A DNA stretch of 64,000 nt from Streptomyces sp. Ru71 (GTDB lineage: Bacteria; Actinomycetota; Actinomycetes; Streptomycetales; Streptomycetaceae), in contig NZ_PQSS01000018.1 in assembly GCF_002920535.1 (NCBI RefSeq), positions 47,508 to 111,507 of the forward strand, written 5' to 3'. The first letter of the stretch is position 1, and every line of letters starts with the position of its first letter. The translations under genes and the position numbers were made by a program. A model generated the notes under the pieces. It had not been told where the DNA came from. It did not search any database and worked only from the letters and a program-made list of their open reading frames with translations. Below are positions 1 to 7,740 of the stretch, piece after piece.

Positions 1-812
1 GCGGCGCGGAACTTGGCGACCTCCTCCAGGATCGTCGTGCGGGCGACGAAGAAGAAGGACAGGCGGGGCGCGAAGTCGTCGACGTCCATGCCGGCGGCGA
101 CGGCGGTGCGCACGTACTCGATGCCGTCGGCGAGCGTGAACGCGATCTCCTGCGCGGGCGACGCGCCGGCCTCGGCCATGTGGTAGCCGGAGATCGAGAT
201 GGTGTTCCACTTCGGGATCTCGGCCTTGCAGTACTTGAAGATGTCGGCGATCAGCCGCAGCGAGGGCTTCGGCGGGAAGATGTACGTCCCGCGCGCGATG
301 TACTCCTTCAGCACGTCGTTCTGGATCGTGCCGGTCAGCTTGTCCGCGCTGACGCCCTGCTCCTCGGCGACCAGTTGGTACAGCAGGAGCAGGAGGGAGG
401 CGGGGGCGTTGATCGTCATGGACGTGGAGACCTTGTCCAGCGGGATGCCGTCGAACAGCACCCGCATGTCGTCCACGGAGTCGATCGCCACGCCGACCTT
501 GCCGACCTCGCCGTGCGAGATCGGGGCGTCGGAGTCGTGGCCCATCTGCGTGGGCAGGTCGAAGGCGACCGACAGGCCCATCGTGCCGTTGGCGATCAGC
601 TGCTTGTAGCGGGCGTTGGACTCCACCGCCGTGCCGAAACCGGCGTACTGGCGCATGGTCCAGGGCCGGCCGGTGTACATCGACGGGTACACGCCGCGAG
701 TGAAGGGGTACGCGCCCGGTTCGCCCAGCTTCTCCTCCGGGTCCCAGCCCGCCAGAGCCTCTGGCCCGTACACCGGTTCGATGGGCAGTCCGGACTCCGA
801 CTCGCGTGCCAT
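1..812 (-). CDS. Acyl-CoA mutase large subunit (methylmalonyl/isobutyryl-CoA mutase family), 5' part only
   Basis: The first 270 codons of a B12-dependent acyl-CoA mutase large subunit; the gene runs off the left edge. The family rearranges the carbon skeleton of methylmalonyl-, ethylmalonyl- or isobutyryl-CoA through an adenosyl radical. Visible signatures are [24 protein letters not shown], then [15 protein letters not shown] and [12 protein letters not shown], all from the substrate-binding barrel. The ATG at 812 has a GGAGG six bases upstream. The C-terminal half and any B12 domain lie outside, so substrate choice cannot be settled. The position next to sdh resembles S. coelicolor SCO4869 (from memory). 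Family is confident, substrate is not. Confidence 0.9.
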   Translation of the reverse strand, partial: MARESESGLPIEPVYGPEALAGWDPEEKLGEPGAYPFTRGVYPSMYTGRPWTMRQYAGFGTAVESNARYKQLIANGTMGLSVAFDLPTQMGHDSDAPISHGEVGKVGVAIDSVDDMRVLFDGIPLDKVSTSMTINAPASLLLLLYQLVAEEQGVSADKLTGTIQNDVLKEYIARGTYIFPPKPSLRLIADIFKYCKAEIPKWNTISISGYHMAEAGASPAQEIAFTLADGIEYVRTAVAAGMDVDDFAPRLSFFFVARTTILEEVAKFRA

Positions 813-1010
813 GGTGTGCCTCCGCACTACATCTGTTACTCGCCAGTAGAAACCAACCCTCGCCACGGACTGTAGCGACGGCCGTGCGACCGGTGGAGTG
901 CCCCACGCTGGGACCTTGCTCACAACGATGCCGCGCCGTTCGTGGCGCGTCACGCCTGGAAAGCATCTGAAGGACACCTACCCGAAGCGGTGAGACGACG
1001 GGGGTCCGCG

Positions 1011-1844
1011 ATGCGTAGCAGGGGCATGGTCAGGGTGGTGGCCGCGGCGGCGGTCGTGGCGGCGTCGGTGGCGGCCGGCGGGTGCACGGTGCAGGGGGCG
1101 GGCCAGGACGGCGGACGGCGCTCGCCGGTCCACGTCGAGCTGCCGCACTCGGCCCCGCCCCCGAAGCCCTCCTCGCCGTCCTCCCCCGCCGACGACAAGC
1201 CGGAGCCGGCGCCCCTGGACATGCTCGTACCCGGCGACACCGGGCGCGACGTCCGCGAACTCCAGGCGCGGCTGCGGCAGGTGGCGTGGCTGTTCGACGG
1301 CCCGACCGGCAGTTACGACGACCTCACCGAGCAGGCCGTCAAGGGCTTCCAGGGCAAGCGCGGGCTGCCGCGCACCGGCCGGGTCGACACCGTCACCTGG
1401 CGGCGGCTGCTGGCCATGACGCACGCACCCGGCAAGTGGGAGCTGTACCTGATGGGTGGTCAGCCGGCCGCGGCGCCGGACCCGCGCTGCCTGACCGGGC
1501 GGGTGCTGTGCATCAGCAAGTCGAGCCGCACCCTGCGCTGGATGATCGACGGGCGGACGGTGTCGACCATGTCGGTGCGCTTCGGCTCCCAGTACACGCC
1601 GACCCGGGAGGGCGTCTTCCACGTGTACTGGAAGTCACGGCACCACGTGTCGACGCTGTACGACTCGCCGATGCCGTACGCGATGTTCTTCAGCGGCGGG
1701 CAGGCGGTGCACTACTCGTACGACTTCGCCGCCCGGGGCTACGCCGGTGGCTCGCACGGCTGTGTGAACGTCCGGGACGAGGCGGCGATATCGGCGCTCT
1801 TCGCGCAGGTCCGCGACGGCGACAAGGTCGTCGTGTACCGGTGA
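1011..1844 (+). CDS. Lipoprotein with peptidoglycan-binding domain and L,D-transpeptidase (YkuD) domain
   Basis: Predicted cell-wall enzyme that makes 3-3 cross-links or attaches proteins to peptidoglycan outside the membrane. From ATG 1011 it has 277 residues: a signal peptide ending in AAGGC (lipid-anchored Cys25), a Pro/Ser-rich linker, a PG_binding_1 repeat (LVPGDTGRDVRELQARL to TWRRLL) and a C-terminal YkuD domain. The catalytic motif SHGCVNV places the nucleophile near Cys251, with a conserved His upstream (VHYSYDF). The reading frame is open back to GTG 942, but ATG 1011 puts the signal peptide at the N-terminus. The -3 position of the lipobox is Ala, so lipidation is probable rather than certain. 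It is a single gene divergent from the mutase. Confidence 0.88.
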   Translation: MRSRGMVRVVAAAAVVAASVAAGGCTVQGAGQDGGRRSPVHVELPHSAPPPKPSSPSSPADDKPEPAPLDMLVPGDTGRDVRELQARLRQVAWLFDGPTGSYDDLTEQAVKGFQGKRGLPRTGRVDTVTWRRLLAMTHAPGKWELYLMGGQPAAAPDPRCLTGRVLCISKSSRTLRWMIDGRTVSTMSVRFGSQYTPTREGVFHVYWKSRHHVSTLYDSPMPYAMFFSGGQAVHYSYDFAARGYAGGSHGCVNVRDEAAISALFAQVRDGDKVVVYR

Positions 1845-2053
1845 CGCCGGGAGAGCGGGAGGAGGGAGACGGGGCGCGGGCGGGACCGGGGGAACGTGCC
1901 CCGCCCGCGCCAGGTGCACGAGCCATGGGTACGGGGGGAACCCCGGCTCAGTGCGACGGCCGATGACCAGTCGGCTCACTCATTACTGCGCCCGCGCGGC
2001 CGAAAACGTCACACCCTGCGGAGAAAAACTTCCAGAAGTTACGAAACCGCAGG

Positions 2054-3178
2054 TCAGAGGGTGTGCGGCGGGTCGGCGTGAGCACCCGGGCCGTGACCGC
2101 CGTGGCCGTGACCGGCGCCGGAACCGCCCTGGCCGCCGTGACCACTGCCGTGACCGGAGCCGCCCTGACCGCCGCCGTGGCCGGCACCCGAGGCGCTCTG
2201 ACCGCCGCCGTGGCCGTGCCCGTGGTCGCCGGGTCTGCCGTGGCCGTCGTCGTCACCGCCCTGGCCGCCGTCCTTGCCGCCGCTCGCGCCGCCGCCCTGG
2301 TCACCGTCCTGGCCACCGCTCTGGCCCCCGGCGCCCTTGCCGCCCTGGTTCCCGGTGCCCTTGCCCGTGCCGCCCGCCGTGGCGCCGTTCCTGCCGGACG
2401 TGCCCTTGCCTGTGCCGGCGGTGCCGCGGGCGCCGCCGCCGCGGGCCTTGCCCGATCCGTCCTGTCCGTTGTCGTCACCGGACGCGGCGAGGACCGTCCT
2501 GCAGTACGTGCCCACGCGCGGGGCGCCGCCCGCCGCCGTTTCCAGGGCACGCCGGCGCTCGCCGTCCAGGTCATGGCCGCCGCGCAGGTCCTGGCAGGCC
2601 TCGGTGATCCGGCGCCGCCAGGCGTCCGAGCCCTGGGCGTCGGTGGCGTCGGTGCGGCCCGCGGCGGAACGGCCGGCGTCGCCGGCGGTGTCCCCGCCGG
2701 CGGTGGCACCCGGCGAGAGGGTCCCGTCCGGCGTGGACGGGACCGGCGGGCGCTCGGCGGTGGCGTCGGCCGACACCGTGACACGGGGGTCGGGCCCGGC
2801 GCCGAACGTGGGGAGCACCCCGGTGCCGGCCGCGACCGCGACCCCGCCGACCGTCCCGGCGGCCACGGCGGCGCACAGGGCCAGGCGCAGCGGGCGGCCC
2901 CAGCGGGAGTGGCGGGCGGCACGGTCGCCGCCGCCGATCCGCACGACACCGTTGTCCGGGACATGGCCGGCGCGCGCGGCGCGGAAGGCGGTCAGGGCTT
3001 CGGCTTCGCCGGGGAGTTCGGAGCCGGCGTCCTCCGGTACGGCGGACAGCGCACCCAGGGCACGGGAGAGCCGTTCGGCCTGCTCACGGGCGTCTGCGGC
3101 GACGGCGTCCAGCGGCTCGCCGCGCAGCAGTCGCTCCGCCGTATCGCGGTCCAGCCACCTGTACTGCTCGTCGGCCAT
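2054..3178 (-). CDS. Putative membrane anti-sigma or partner protein of the ECF sigma factor, Gly/His-rich tail
   Basis: Protein of 374 residues whose ATG overlaps the sigma-factor stop in TGATG, implying translational coupling. Layout: a cytoplasmic N-terminus starting MADEQYRWLD, one membrane segment (LRLALCAAVAAGTVGGVAVA), a Pro/Thr-rich stretch, a short domain with two cysteines (EACQDL ... AAGGAPRVGTYC), and about 150 residues of Gly/Gln/Ser/His/Asp repeats. The Cys...AAGG..RV..YC domain recurs in the paralog at 4201-5040. Anti-sigma function is inferred only from position and topology; no zinc-binding anti-sigma (HxxxCxxC) motif is present. The low-complexity tail resembles wall-spanning or metal-binding segments. 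Confidence 0.7.
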   Translation of the reverse strand: MADEQYRWLDRDTAERLLRGEPLDAVAADAREQAERLSRALGALSAVPEDAGSELPGEAEALTAFRAARAGHVPDNGVVRIGGGDRAARHSRWGRPLRLALCAAVAAGTVGGVAVAAGTGVLPTFGAGPDPRVTVSADATAERPPVPSTPDGTLSPGATAGGDTAGDAGRSAAGRTDATDAQGSDAWRRRITEACQDLRGGHDLDGERRRALETAAGGAPRVGTYCRTVLAASGDDNGQDGSGKARGGGARGTAGTGKGTSGRNGATAGGTGKGTGNQGGKGAGGQSGGQDGDQGGGASGGKDGGQGGDDDGHGRPGDHGHGHGGGQSASGAGHGGGQGGSGHGSGHGGQGGSGAGHGHGGHGPGAHADPPHTL

Positions 3179-3852
3179 CACATGTCCTTCTGCGTCCGCG
3201 CCCATCGTTGCGTCACACCGGCGGACGTCACCGCCCGGGTGCGCGGTTTCCTCTGGGGCGGCAGCGCGTCGAGCACGCCGGCCGATTCCGGATCGCCGTC
3301 GGGGCGCTCGCCGAGCAGCTCGGCGAGCTTCTTCAGACCGCGGTGCGCGGCCGTGCGCACCGCTCCGGGGCGCTTGCCCAGGGTCTGTGCCGCGGTCTTG
3401 GCGTCGAGGCCGACGACCACGCGCAGCACGACCGCCTCGGCCTGGTCCTGCGGCAGCCGGGCGATGAGGGAGAGGGCGCGGTCGGTGGCCAGCGCCTCGA
3501 TGGCCTCGCCCGCGGTGTCGGACTCGGCGGGCCGGCCGGTCAGCTCGGTCTCGTCGCCGCCGACGGCGGGGCGGCGGCCGCGCATGCGTATGTGGTCCAG
3601 CGCCCGGTTGCGGGCGATCCGCGCGGCCCAGCCGCGGAAGCGGTCGGCGTCCCCCTCGAACCGCTCCAGGTCGCGGGCTATCTGCAGCCACGCCTCGGAG
3701 GCGACGTCCTCCGCTTCGACGTCGCCGACGAGTGTCCTGACGTATCCGAGCAGCCGCGGGTGCACGGTGCGGTACACGGCACGGAACGCGGTCTCGTCCC
3801 CGCCCTGCGCCGCAAGCACAGCGGCTGTCAGCTCCGCGTCGTCCCCCAGCAC
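3178..3852 (-). CDS. ECF-type RNA polymerase sigma factor (cassette 1)
   Basis: Extracytoplasmic-function sigma factor of 224 residues. Region 2 spans about residues 15-85 (YRTVHPRLLGYVRTLVGD, EDVASEAWLQIARDL, FRGWAARIARNRALDHIR). Region 4 spans about 120-175 (IARLPQDQAEAVVLRVVVG, TLGKRPGAVRTAAHRGLKKL). It should direct polymerase to a small regulon in response to an envelope signal sensed by its partner at 2054-3178, with which it is translationally coupled. The GTG at 3852 has a GAGGAACCAGG ribosome site. It is closely related to the sigma factor at 5218-5850 (shared LGKRPGAVRTAAHRGL), so the cassettes probably arose by duplication. Confidence 0.93.
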   Translation of the reverse strand: MLGDDAELTAAVLAAQGGDETAFRAVYRTVHPRLLGYVRTLVGDVEAEDVASEAWLQIARDLERFEGDADRFRGWAARIARNRALDHIRMRGRRPAVGGDETELTGRPAESDTAGEAIEALATDRALSLIARLPQDQAEAVVLRVVVGLDAKTAAQTLGKRPGAVRTAAHRGLKKLAELLGERPDGDPESAGVLDALPPQRKPRTRAVTSAGVTQRWARTQKDM

Positions 3853-4200
3853 CCTGGTTCCTCGATCGATGGTCGCGGTTCAAGACCGCAGGTGGTCGCG
3901 GTGGTCCGGGCCCCCCGCGGTCCGGCGCGAAAGGCACGTTACGGCTTTAAACCACTGCTCGTCCACGTCGGCCCAGGATGCAACCGACTCGTGACGCGCA
4001 CGGATGCCGACGGGGTGTGACAGAAAAGGCACGCTCGGCGCTGTAGGAAGTACGGGCCGCCGCGCGGCCCGTGCCGCGCGACGGCCGGGGCCTCTCCTGT
4101 GGGGGGTGGCGGCCCCGGCCGTTGCCATGGCGGCCCGGCGAGAGCCTCTTTTCGCCGCTTCTCGCTTCCGCTTCTTCCTTGTTTCTTACTTCTGCGTTTC
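3853..4200. other. Intergenic region between the two sigma cassettes: promoter of cassette 1 and two hairpins
   Basis: A 348-base gene-free stretch. It should hold the promoter of the sigma factor at 3178-3852 (minus strand); a TGTCACA-like element lies at about 4015-4022 on that strand, but I cannot define -35/-10 elements. It also contains two GC-rich inverted repeats downstream of cassette 2, at 4052-4072 and 4081-4122. The 80 bases nearest 4200 are pyrimidine-rich on the plus strand and include a 15-base tandem duplication. Confidence 0.6.
4052..4122 (-). terminator. Two GC hairpins downstream of cassette 2
   Basis: Perfect inverted repeat ACGGGCCGC/GCGGCCCGT at 4052-4072 with a 3-base loop, and a 12-base-pair repeat ACGGCCGGGGCC/GGCCCCGGCCGT at 4081-4122 with an 18-base loop. 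The second lies about 80 bases past the stop codon at 4201. Neither is followed by a long U-tract, as is common for Streptomyces terminators. Confidence 0.55.
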
Positions 4201-4210
4201 TTACTTCTGC
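4181..4210. repeat. 15-base perfect tandem duplication across a stop codon
   Basis: GTTTCTTACTTCTGC occurs twice back to back, at 4181-4195 and 4196-4210. The second copy contains the TAA stop (minus strand) and last two codons (Gln-Lys) of the cassette 2 membrane protein. The first copy repeats the same codons and stop just downstream. Confidence 0.85.
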
Positions 4211-5040
4211 TTGCCCTTGCCGTCCGGCTGGCCGCTCGGTGCGGCCTCGGTCGGCTGCCCCGCCTCGGTAGGCCGGTCGGCCTGGGTCGGGCGTCCGGCC
4301 GTGGGGGTGGGCCGGGGGCTCGGGCGGGAGGCCGAAGCGAGCTGTTCGGCGCAGTACTCCTCGACCCGGTCCGGGCCGCCCGCGGCGGCGATCAGACGCT
4401 GCCAGGCGGTGGCGTCGAGTGCCTTGCCGTCGGCCCGGACCCGTTCCCAGGCACGGCAATGGGCCTCGGTGTCCTGGGCGGCGGCGGGCCGGTCCGGGCG
4501 TCCGGGGGGTCCCGCGCCGCGGTCGGCGTCGGCGGAGGCGTCCGGTGAACCGGAGCCGGAGGTCACGTCCGCCGGACTGCCGGAGGCGCCGGTGGCGGCG
4601 GGCCGGGAGGGGCGCCGGTCGCCGTCCGGGCCGTCGGGTCCGTGCGAGGAGGAGCCCGAGGTGCCGATCGCGGCGAAGGCGACACCGCCGAGGGTGAGGC
4701 TCGCCGCCAGCACGGTCAGGGCGGCCTTCACGGAGCGGGGGTGGCGACGGGTGCGGGGCCGCCAGTCGTCGCGGCGCCGGGTGCGCGCCCGGCGGGGGCC
4801 GGCCTCCCGGGCGGCGCGGAACGCGGCCACGGCCCGCTGCTCGGCGTCGGTGTCGATGTCGTCGGCGCGGACCGCCGCGGCGATCATGACCTCCAGCACG
4901 GCGAGGTCTCCGACCGGCGCGAGGACGGCGTCCCCGGGCGTCGCCGCGGTGCCGGCGGTGCGGTGCGGGGCGGACGGGGTGTCGCCAGGGAGCGTGTGCC
5001 GGCGAGTGTGCGGCCCGCCGCCCCTGTGCGTGTCACCCAT
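4201..5040 (-). CDS. Putative membrane anti-sigma or partner protein (cassette 2)
   Basis: Protein of 279 residues and paralog of the 2054-3178 product. It has an Arg-rich cytoplasmic N-terminus (about 100 residues), one membrane segment (AALTVLAASLTLGGVAFAAIG), a Ser/Gly/Asp-rich linker, then an outside domain with two cysteines (AHCRAWERVR ... AAGGPDRVEEYC) and a Thr/Pro-rich tail. Its ATG overlaps the stop of the 62-residue repeat peptide, which in turn overlaps the sigma gene, so three reading frames are coupled. Likely it holds or modulates the sigma factor at 5218-5850. That role is inferred from context; the two Cys may form a disulfide outside the cell. Confidence 0.7.
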   Translation of the reverse strand: MGDTHRGGGPHTRRHTLPGDTPSAPHRTAGTAATPGDAVLAPVGDLAVLEVMIAAAVRADDIDTDAEQRAVAAFRAAREAGPRRARTRRRDDWRPRTRRHPRSVKAALTVLAASLTLGGVAFAAIGTSGSSSHGPDGPDGDRRPSRPAATGASGSPADVTSGSGSPDASADADRGAGPPGRPDRPAAAQDTEAHCRAWERVRADGKALDATAWQRLIAAAGGPDRVEEYCAEQLASASRPSPRPTPTAGRPTQADRPTEAGQPTEAAPSGQPDGKGKQK

Positions 5041-5221
5041 GTTCGTGTCCGTCCCTGTTCGGCCGGCCCGGTGTGCCGGGCCCGTGCTGTGTCGTGTACG
5101 GCTGTCCGCCGTCGTCGTTCATCTCGATGTACGGCTTGCCACCGCCATCGTTCATCTCGATGTACGGTCTGCCACCGCCATCGTTCATCCCGATGTACGG
5201 CCTGCCGCCGCCACCGTTCAT
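5033..5221 (-). CDS. 62-residue peptide of four 11-residue repeats (MNDGGGxPYIE)
   Basis: Small coding region squeezed between the cassette 2 sigma gene and its membrane partner. Its ATG overlaps the sigma stop (ATGA) and its TGA lies inside the partner's start region, so it looks translated. The protein is four near-identical 11-mers (MNGGGGRPYIG, MNDGGGRPYIE, MNDGGGKPYIE, MNDDGGQPYTT) followed by a hydrophilic tail. It has no signal peptide or membrane segment. Frame-preserving 33-base repeats and mostly synonymous or conservative differences support coding. Cassette 1 has no such gene. Function is unknown: it could be a linker or regulatory peptide, a peptide precursor, or a repeat-expanded leader. 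Confidence 0.6.
   Translation of the reverse strand: MNGGGGRPYIGMNDGGGRPYIEMNDGGGKPYIEMNDDGGQPYTTQHGPGTPGRPNRDGHEHG
5084..5221. repeat. 33-base direct repeats, three full copies and one decayed
   Basis: Copies at 5117-5149, 5150-5182 and 5183-5215 each begin GTTCATC(T/C)CGATGTACGG. A diverged fourth copy lies at about 5084-5116 and a fragment (GTTCAT) at 5216-5221. There are no spacers, so this is a coding tandem repeat and not a CRISPR array. The unit encodes the 11-residue motif of the small protein on the minus strand. Confidence 0.88.
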
Positions 5222-5850
5222 TTCGACTCACCCAGCGTCCGGGAAGCCTCATCTGTCACACCTTCACCCGGCGTGCCCGACACGCCGAGCTGCCGGGCGA
5301 GCCGCCGCAGCCCCCGGTGGGCGGCGGTGCGCACCGCGCCGGGGCGCTTGCCGAGCACCCGCGCGGTGGCGGGGCCGTCCAGGCCGACGACGACCCGCAG
5401 CAGCACCGCCTCGGCCTGGTCGCGGGGCAGTCCGCGGACCAGGGCCAGCGCCTGCGCCGTGGAGAGCGACTCCAGCGCCTGCTCGTGCGTGCTGTGCGGC
5501 CCGGGCAGTTCGAGGATCTCCGCCTCCAGTGCCGCCGGACGGGGCCGGGAGCGCCGGCGGCGCAGATGGTCCAGCGCCCGGTGCCGGGCGATGGTGGCCG
5601 TCCAGCCGCGAAAGCCCGCGCCGTCGCCCTTGAACCGCCCGAGGTCGCGGGCTATCTCCAGCCAGGCGTCGGACGCCACGTCCTCGGCTTCCTCGCCCAC
5701 CAGGCCGCGCAGATAGCCGAGCAGACCGGGCTGCACGATCCGGTACGCCACCGCGAATGCGGCCTCGTCGCCGTCCTGGGCCCGTGCCACCGCAGCACCC
5801 AGCTCCCCGTCGTACGCCCGCGCGCGCCGGGGTTCAGCTCCCTGGCCCAA
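5218..5850 (-). CDS. ECF-type RNA polymerase sigma factor (cassette 2)
   Basis: Sigma factor of about 210 residues. Region 2 reads YRIVQPGLLGYLRGLVG, EDVASDAWLEIARDLGRF and FRGWTATIARHRALDHLRRR. Region 4 reads VRGLPRDQAEAVLLRVVVG and VLGKRPGAVRTAAHRGLRRL. It is the close paralog of 3178-3852, so the two may share promoter specificity. The assigned start is TTG 5850 with a GAGGGCGG sequence upstream; alignment to the paralog suggests the true start could be a few codons downstream. It is the first gene of a three-gene coupled unit with the repeat peptide and the 4201-5040 membrane protein. Confidence 0.92.
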   Translation of the reverse strand: MGQGAEPRRARAYDGELGAAVARAQDGDEAAFAVAYRIVQPGLLGYLRGLVGEEAEDVASDAWLEIARDLGRFKGDGAGFRGWTATIARHRALDHLRRRRSRPRPAALEAEILELPGPHSTHEQALESLSTAQALALVRGLPRDQAEAVLLRVVVGLDGPATARVLGKRPGAVRTAAHRGLRRLARQLGVSGTPGEGVTDEASRTLGESK

Positions 5851-5920
5851 GTCCGCCCTCGTTCGTCGTCCACGCCTCCACGGTCATCAGCGTCGCGGCT
5901 CACAGAAGTGTCACAGCATG

Positions 5921-6352
5921 TCAGGCGGCCGCCCGCCGGGCCCTTCCGTGCAGCGTGAGGTAGAAGGTCTGCAGCGAGTCCTCGGGTCCGCCGCCCAGAT
6001 AGCGGTTGAGGACCTTGCCGAGCGGGTTCCACACCCGGCCGTCGGGCATCCGCACCCCGACCGTCTGCCCGAAGTAGCCACGCTGGTCGGCGTCGAGGTC
6101 CACCCAGGCGGCACCCGCGCGGCGCACCATGACCTCACCGACGTAGGCGCCGAGCCCGAACAGCGTGCCGGCCACGCGTTCGCGTTCGGTGCCGCCCTTG
6201 CGCAGCCCGTCGACGATGAAGTCGACGACGCGCAGGCTGCGTACGGAGTAGTCGAGCGGCAGCCGGTGGCGTGCGGTGGCTCGGGCGACGAAGGCCGCCG
6301 CGTGCGGCCGCATCTCCCGGGCGTGCGGCACGCGTCGGTCCGCGGCATCCAT
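5921..6352 (-). CDS. Uncharacterised conserved protein, paralog of 6544-6969
   Basis: Predicted 143-residue soluble protein. I do not recognise a named domain. It shares an extended pattern with the gene at 6544-6969: LDYSxxSLxxVDxxIxxxRxxG, then FGxYxGEVxVR, then VRxPDGxxWxP near the C-terminus. ATG 6352 has a strong AGGGGGG ribosome site six bases upstream, so the longer open frame to TTG 6409 is not used here. No signal peptide or membrane segment is seen. Same strand as its paralog, 190 bases apart, so probably a local duplication. Function unknown. Confidence 0.7.
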   Translation of the reverse strand: MDAADRRVPHAREMRPHAAAFVARATARHRLPLDYSVRSLRVVDFIVDGLRKGGTERERVAGTLFGLGAYVGEVMVRRAGAAWVDLDADQRGYFGQTVGVRMPDGRVWNPLGKVLNRYLGGGPEDSLQTFYLTLHGRARRAAA

Positions 6353-6543
6353 GGGATCCCCCCTCGCTCGGTTCGGGGAGGAACACCCGCGGCTCCCCCC
6401 GAATACCAAGCGGATGGCGGGCCGTCACCATCACGGGCCCCAAGAGTGTCTATGGCCACAGTAAAAACCGCGCGCCGCCGTACAACCTTTGCGGCTCTCA
6501 AGCGTCTTGGCGTCGTGGTGGACGAGGAACGCGGGGCCGCGGG

Positions 6544-6969
6544 CTAGGCGGACGACGTCGCGTCCCGGCACAGCAGGCGCAGGGAGCCGTGGCCGGCGTA
6601 GGCGCGGTGGGCCTCGTCGACCGGGTCCCACAGCTTGCCGTCGGGGGTGCGCACCCAGTGGTCGCCGCCGCTCGCCCACCATTCGCCCTCGGTCTGACGG
6701 ACGATCACCTCGCCAGCATAGGCGCCGAATCCGCGCAGCACGGTCGCCACGGCGGCTTCGGGGGCGCCCTCCCTTCGTATCTCCTCGATCATCCGGTCGA
6801 CGCGCCACAGGCTCTGCGCCGAGTAGTCGAGGTGGAGGCGGGCGCCTTCGCGCATCGTCGCCACCAGGTCGGCCGCCCATCGTGCGGGCTTGGCGGCGGC
6901 CGACGGCCTGCCGTCCTGCCGGTTCGGCCGCTCGTGCCAGGTCGTGTGCTGGGGGGTCACAGTCGTCAC
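6544..6969 (-). CDS. Uncharacterised conserved protein, paralog of 5921-6352
   Basis: Predicted 141-residue soluble protein. It shares LDYSAQSLWRVDRMIEEIR, GFGAYAGEVIVRQ and VRTPDGKLWDPV with the 5921-6352 product, while the first 35 residues differ and are polar. No catalytic motif, signal peptide or membrane helix is visible. The assigned start at 6969 is ATG or an alternative codon a few residues inside; no strong ribosome site decides it. It sits in a run of minus-strand genes of unknown function between the sigma cassettes and the hexosaminidase. Confidence 0.68.
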   Translation of the reverse strand: MTTVTPQHTTWHERPNRQDGRPSAAAKPARWAADLVATMREGARLHLDYSAQSLWRVDRMIEEIRREGAPEAAVATVLRGFGAYAGEVIVRQTEGEWWASGGDHWVRTPDGKLWDPVDEAHRAYAGHGSLRLLCRDATSSA

Positions 6970-7112
6970 GTAGGGAAGAGCGGACCCGGCCGGTCACGCG
7001 TCACGGGGTTCGGCGGGTGTTCGGCGAACCGGCGCGAGACCGCCCCAGCGCCCCCGCACGAGGGTCACAGGATTCGCCCACGCGGGCGGGTTTCACTTGT
7101 CCGTCTCGGGGT

Positions 7113-7664
7113 TCAGACCCGTCCGCGTGCCCGCCGGGACACCACCGCGCGCAGCACCCGGCGGCCCTCGGTGGAGACGTCCAGGGCGCGGCGCAGGCCG
7201 GACGTGCCGTGTTCGGCGAGCACTTCCAGGACGGTGACCTGGCGGCGCAGTTCGGCGGCGACCAGCGGGGACATCCCGTCGGTGCGGCCCTGGCGGCGCG
7301 CGTCGACACCGGAGGCGTCCTCGGCGGGGTCGAGCAGCCGGTGGATCTGCAGCGAGGCGACCGAGCAGGCGTCCGCCCACACCCGCACCTGCGGTGCGAA
7401 CCGCTCGTCGGGGGCGGCGGCGAGCATCCGCTGGGCCAGCAGGGTCGCCTCGTCGCCGGGGTCGGCGGTGGCCGCGAGCCGGGCGCGTGCCGCGTCGAGC
7501 AGGTCGCCCCAGGCGCCGCCGGCGTCGTCGGCCAGGTTGCCCCACAGCGGGCGCAGCGTCTCGTCGTCGCCGCCCAGCAGGGGCAGGCACCGGTCCAAAC
7601 AAGCCAGTCCGCTCGCGGCCAGTCCGCGTTCGTCGGCCTGAGAGATGAGGTCCACCAGGCTCAT
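7113..7664 (-). CDS. Uncharacterised helical protein
   Basis: Protein of 183 residues starting MSLVDLISQADERGLAASG; ATG 7664 follows GGGAGG by five bases. It reads as helical and acidic through most of its length (DDAGGAWGDLLDAARARLAA, AELRRQVTVLEVLAEHG), with an Arg-rich C-terminus. It has no signal peptide, membrane segment or recognisable catalytic motif. It lies 76 bases downstream of the 7741-8235 gene on the same strand, so the two may be co-transcribed. Function unknown. Confidence 0.62.
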   Translation of the reverse strand: MSLVDLISQADERGLAASGLACLDRCLPLLGGDDETLRPLWGNLADDAGGAWGDLLDAARARLAATADPGDEATLLAQRMLAAAPDERFAPQVRVWADACSVASLQIHRLLDPAEDASGVDARRQGRTDGMSPLVAAELRRQVTVLEVLAEHGTSGLRRALDVSTEGRRVLRAVVSRRARGRV

Positions 7665-7740
7665 CCACGCCTCCCTCGACGGGGCGCCATCCCTTACGGA
7701 GCCCGCACTTCCCCTTACTGCGTGCGACGAGCGTCCAGTG

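Noticed and set aside
5084..5221. 33-base repeats read as a CRISPR array
   Set aside because: The repeats are contiguous with no unique spacers, stay in frame, and encode an 11-residue peptide unit overlapping two genes.
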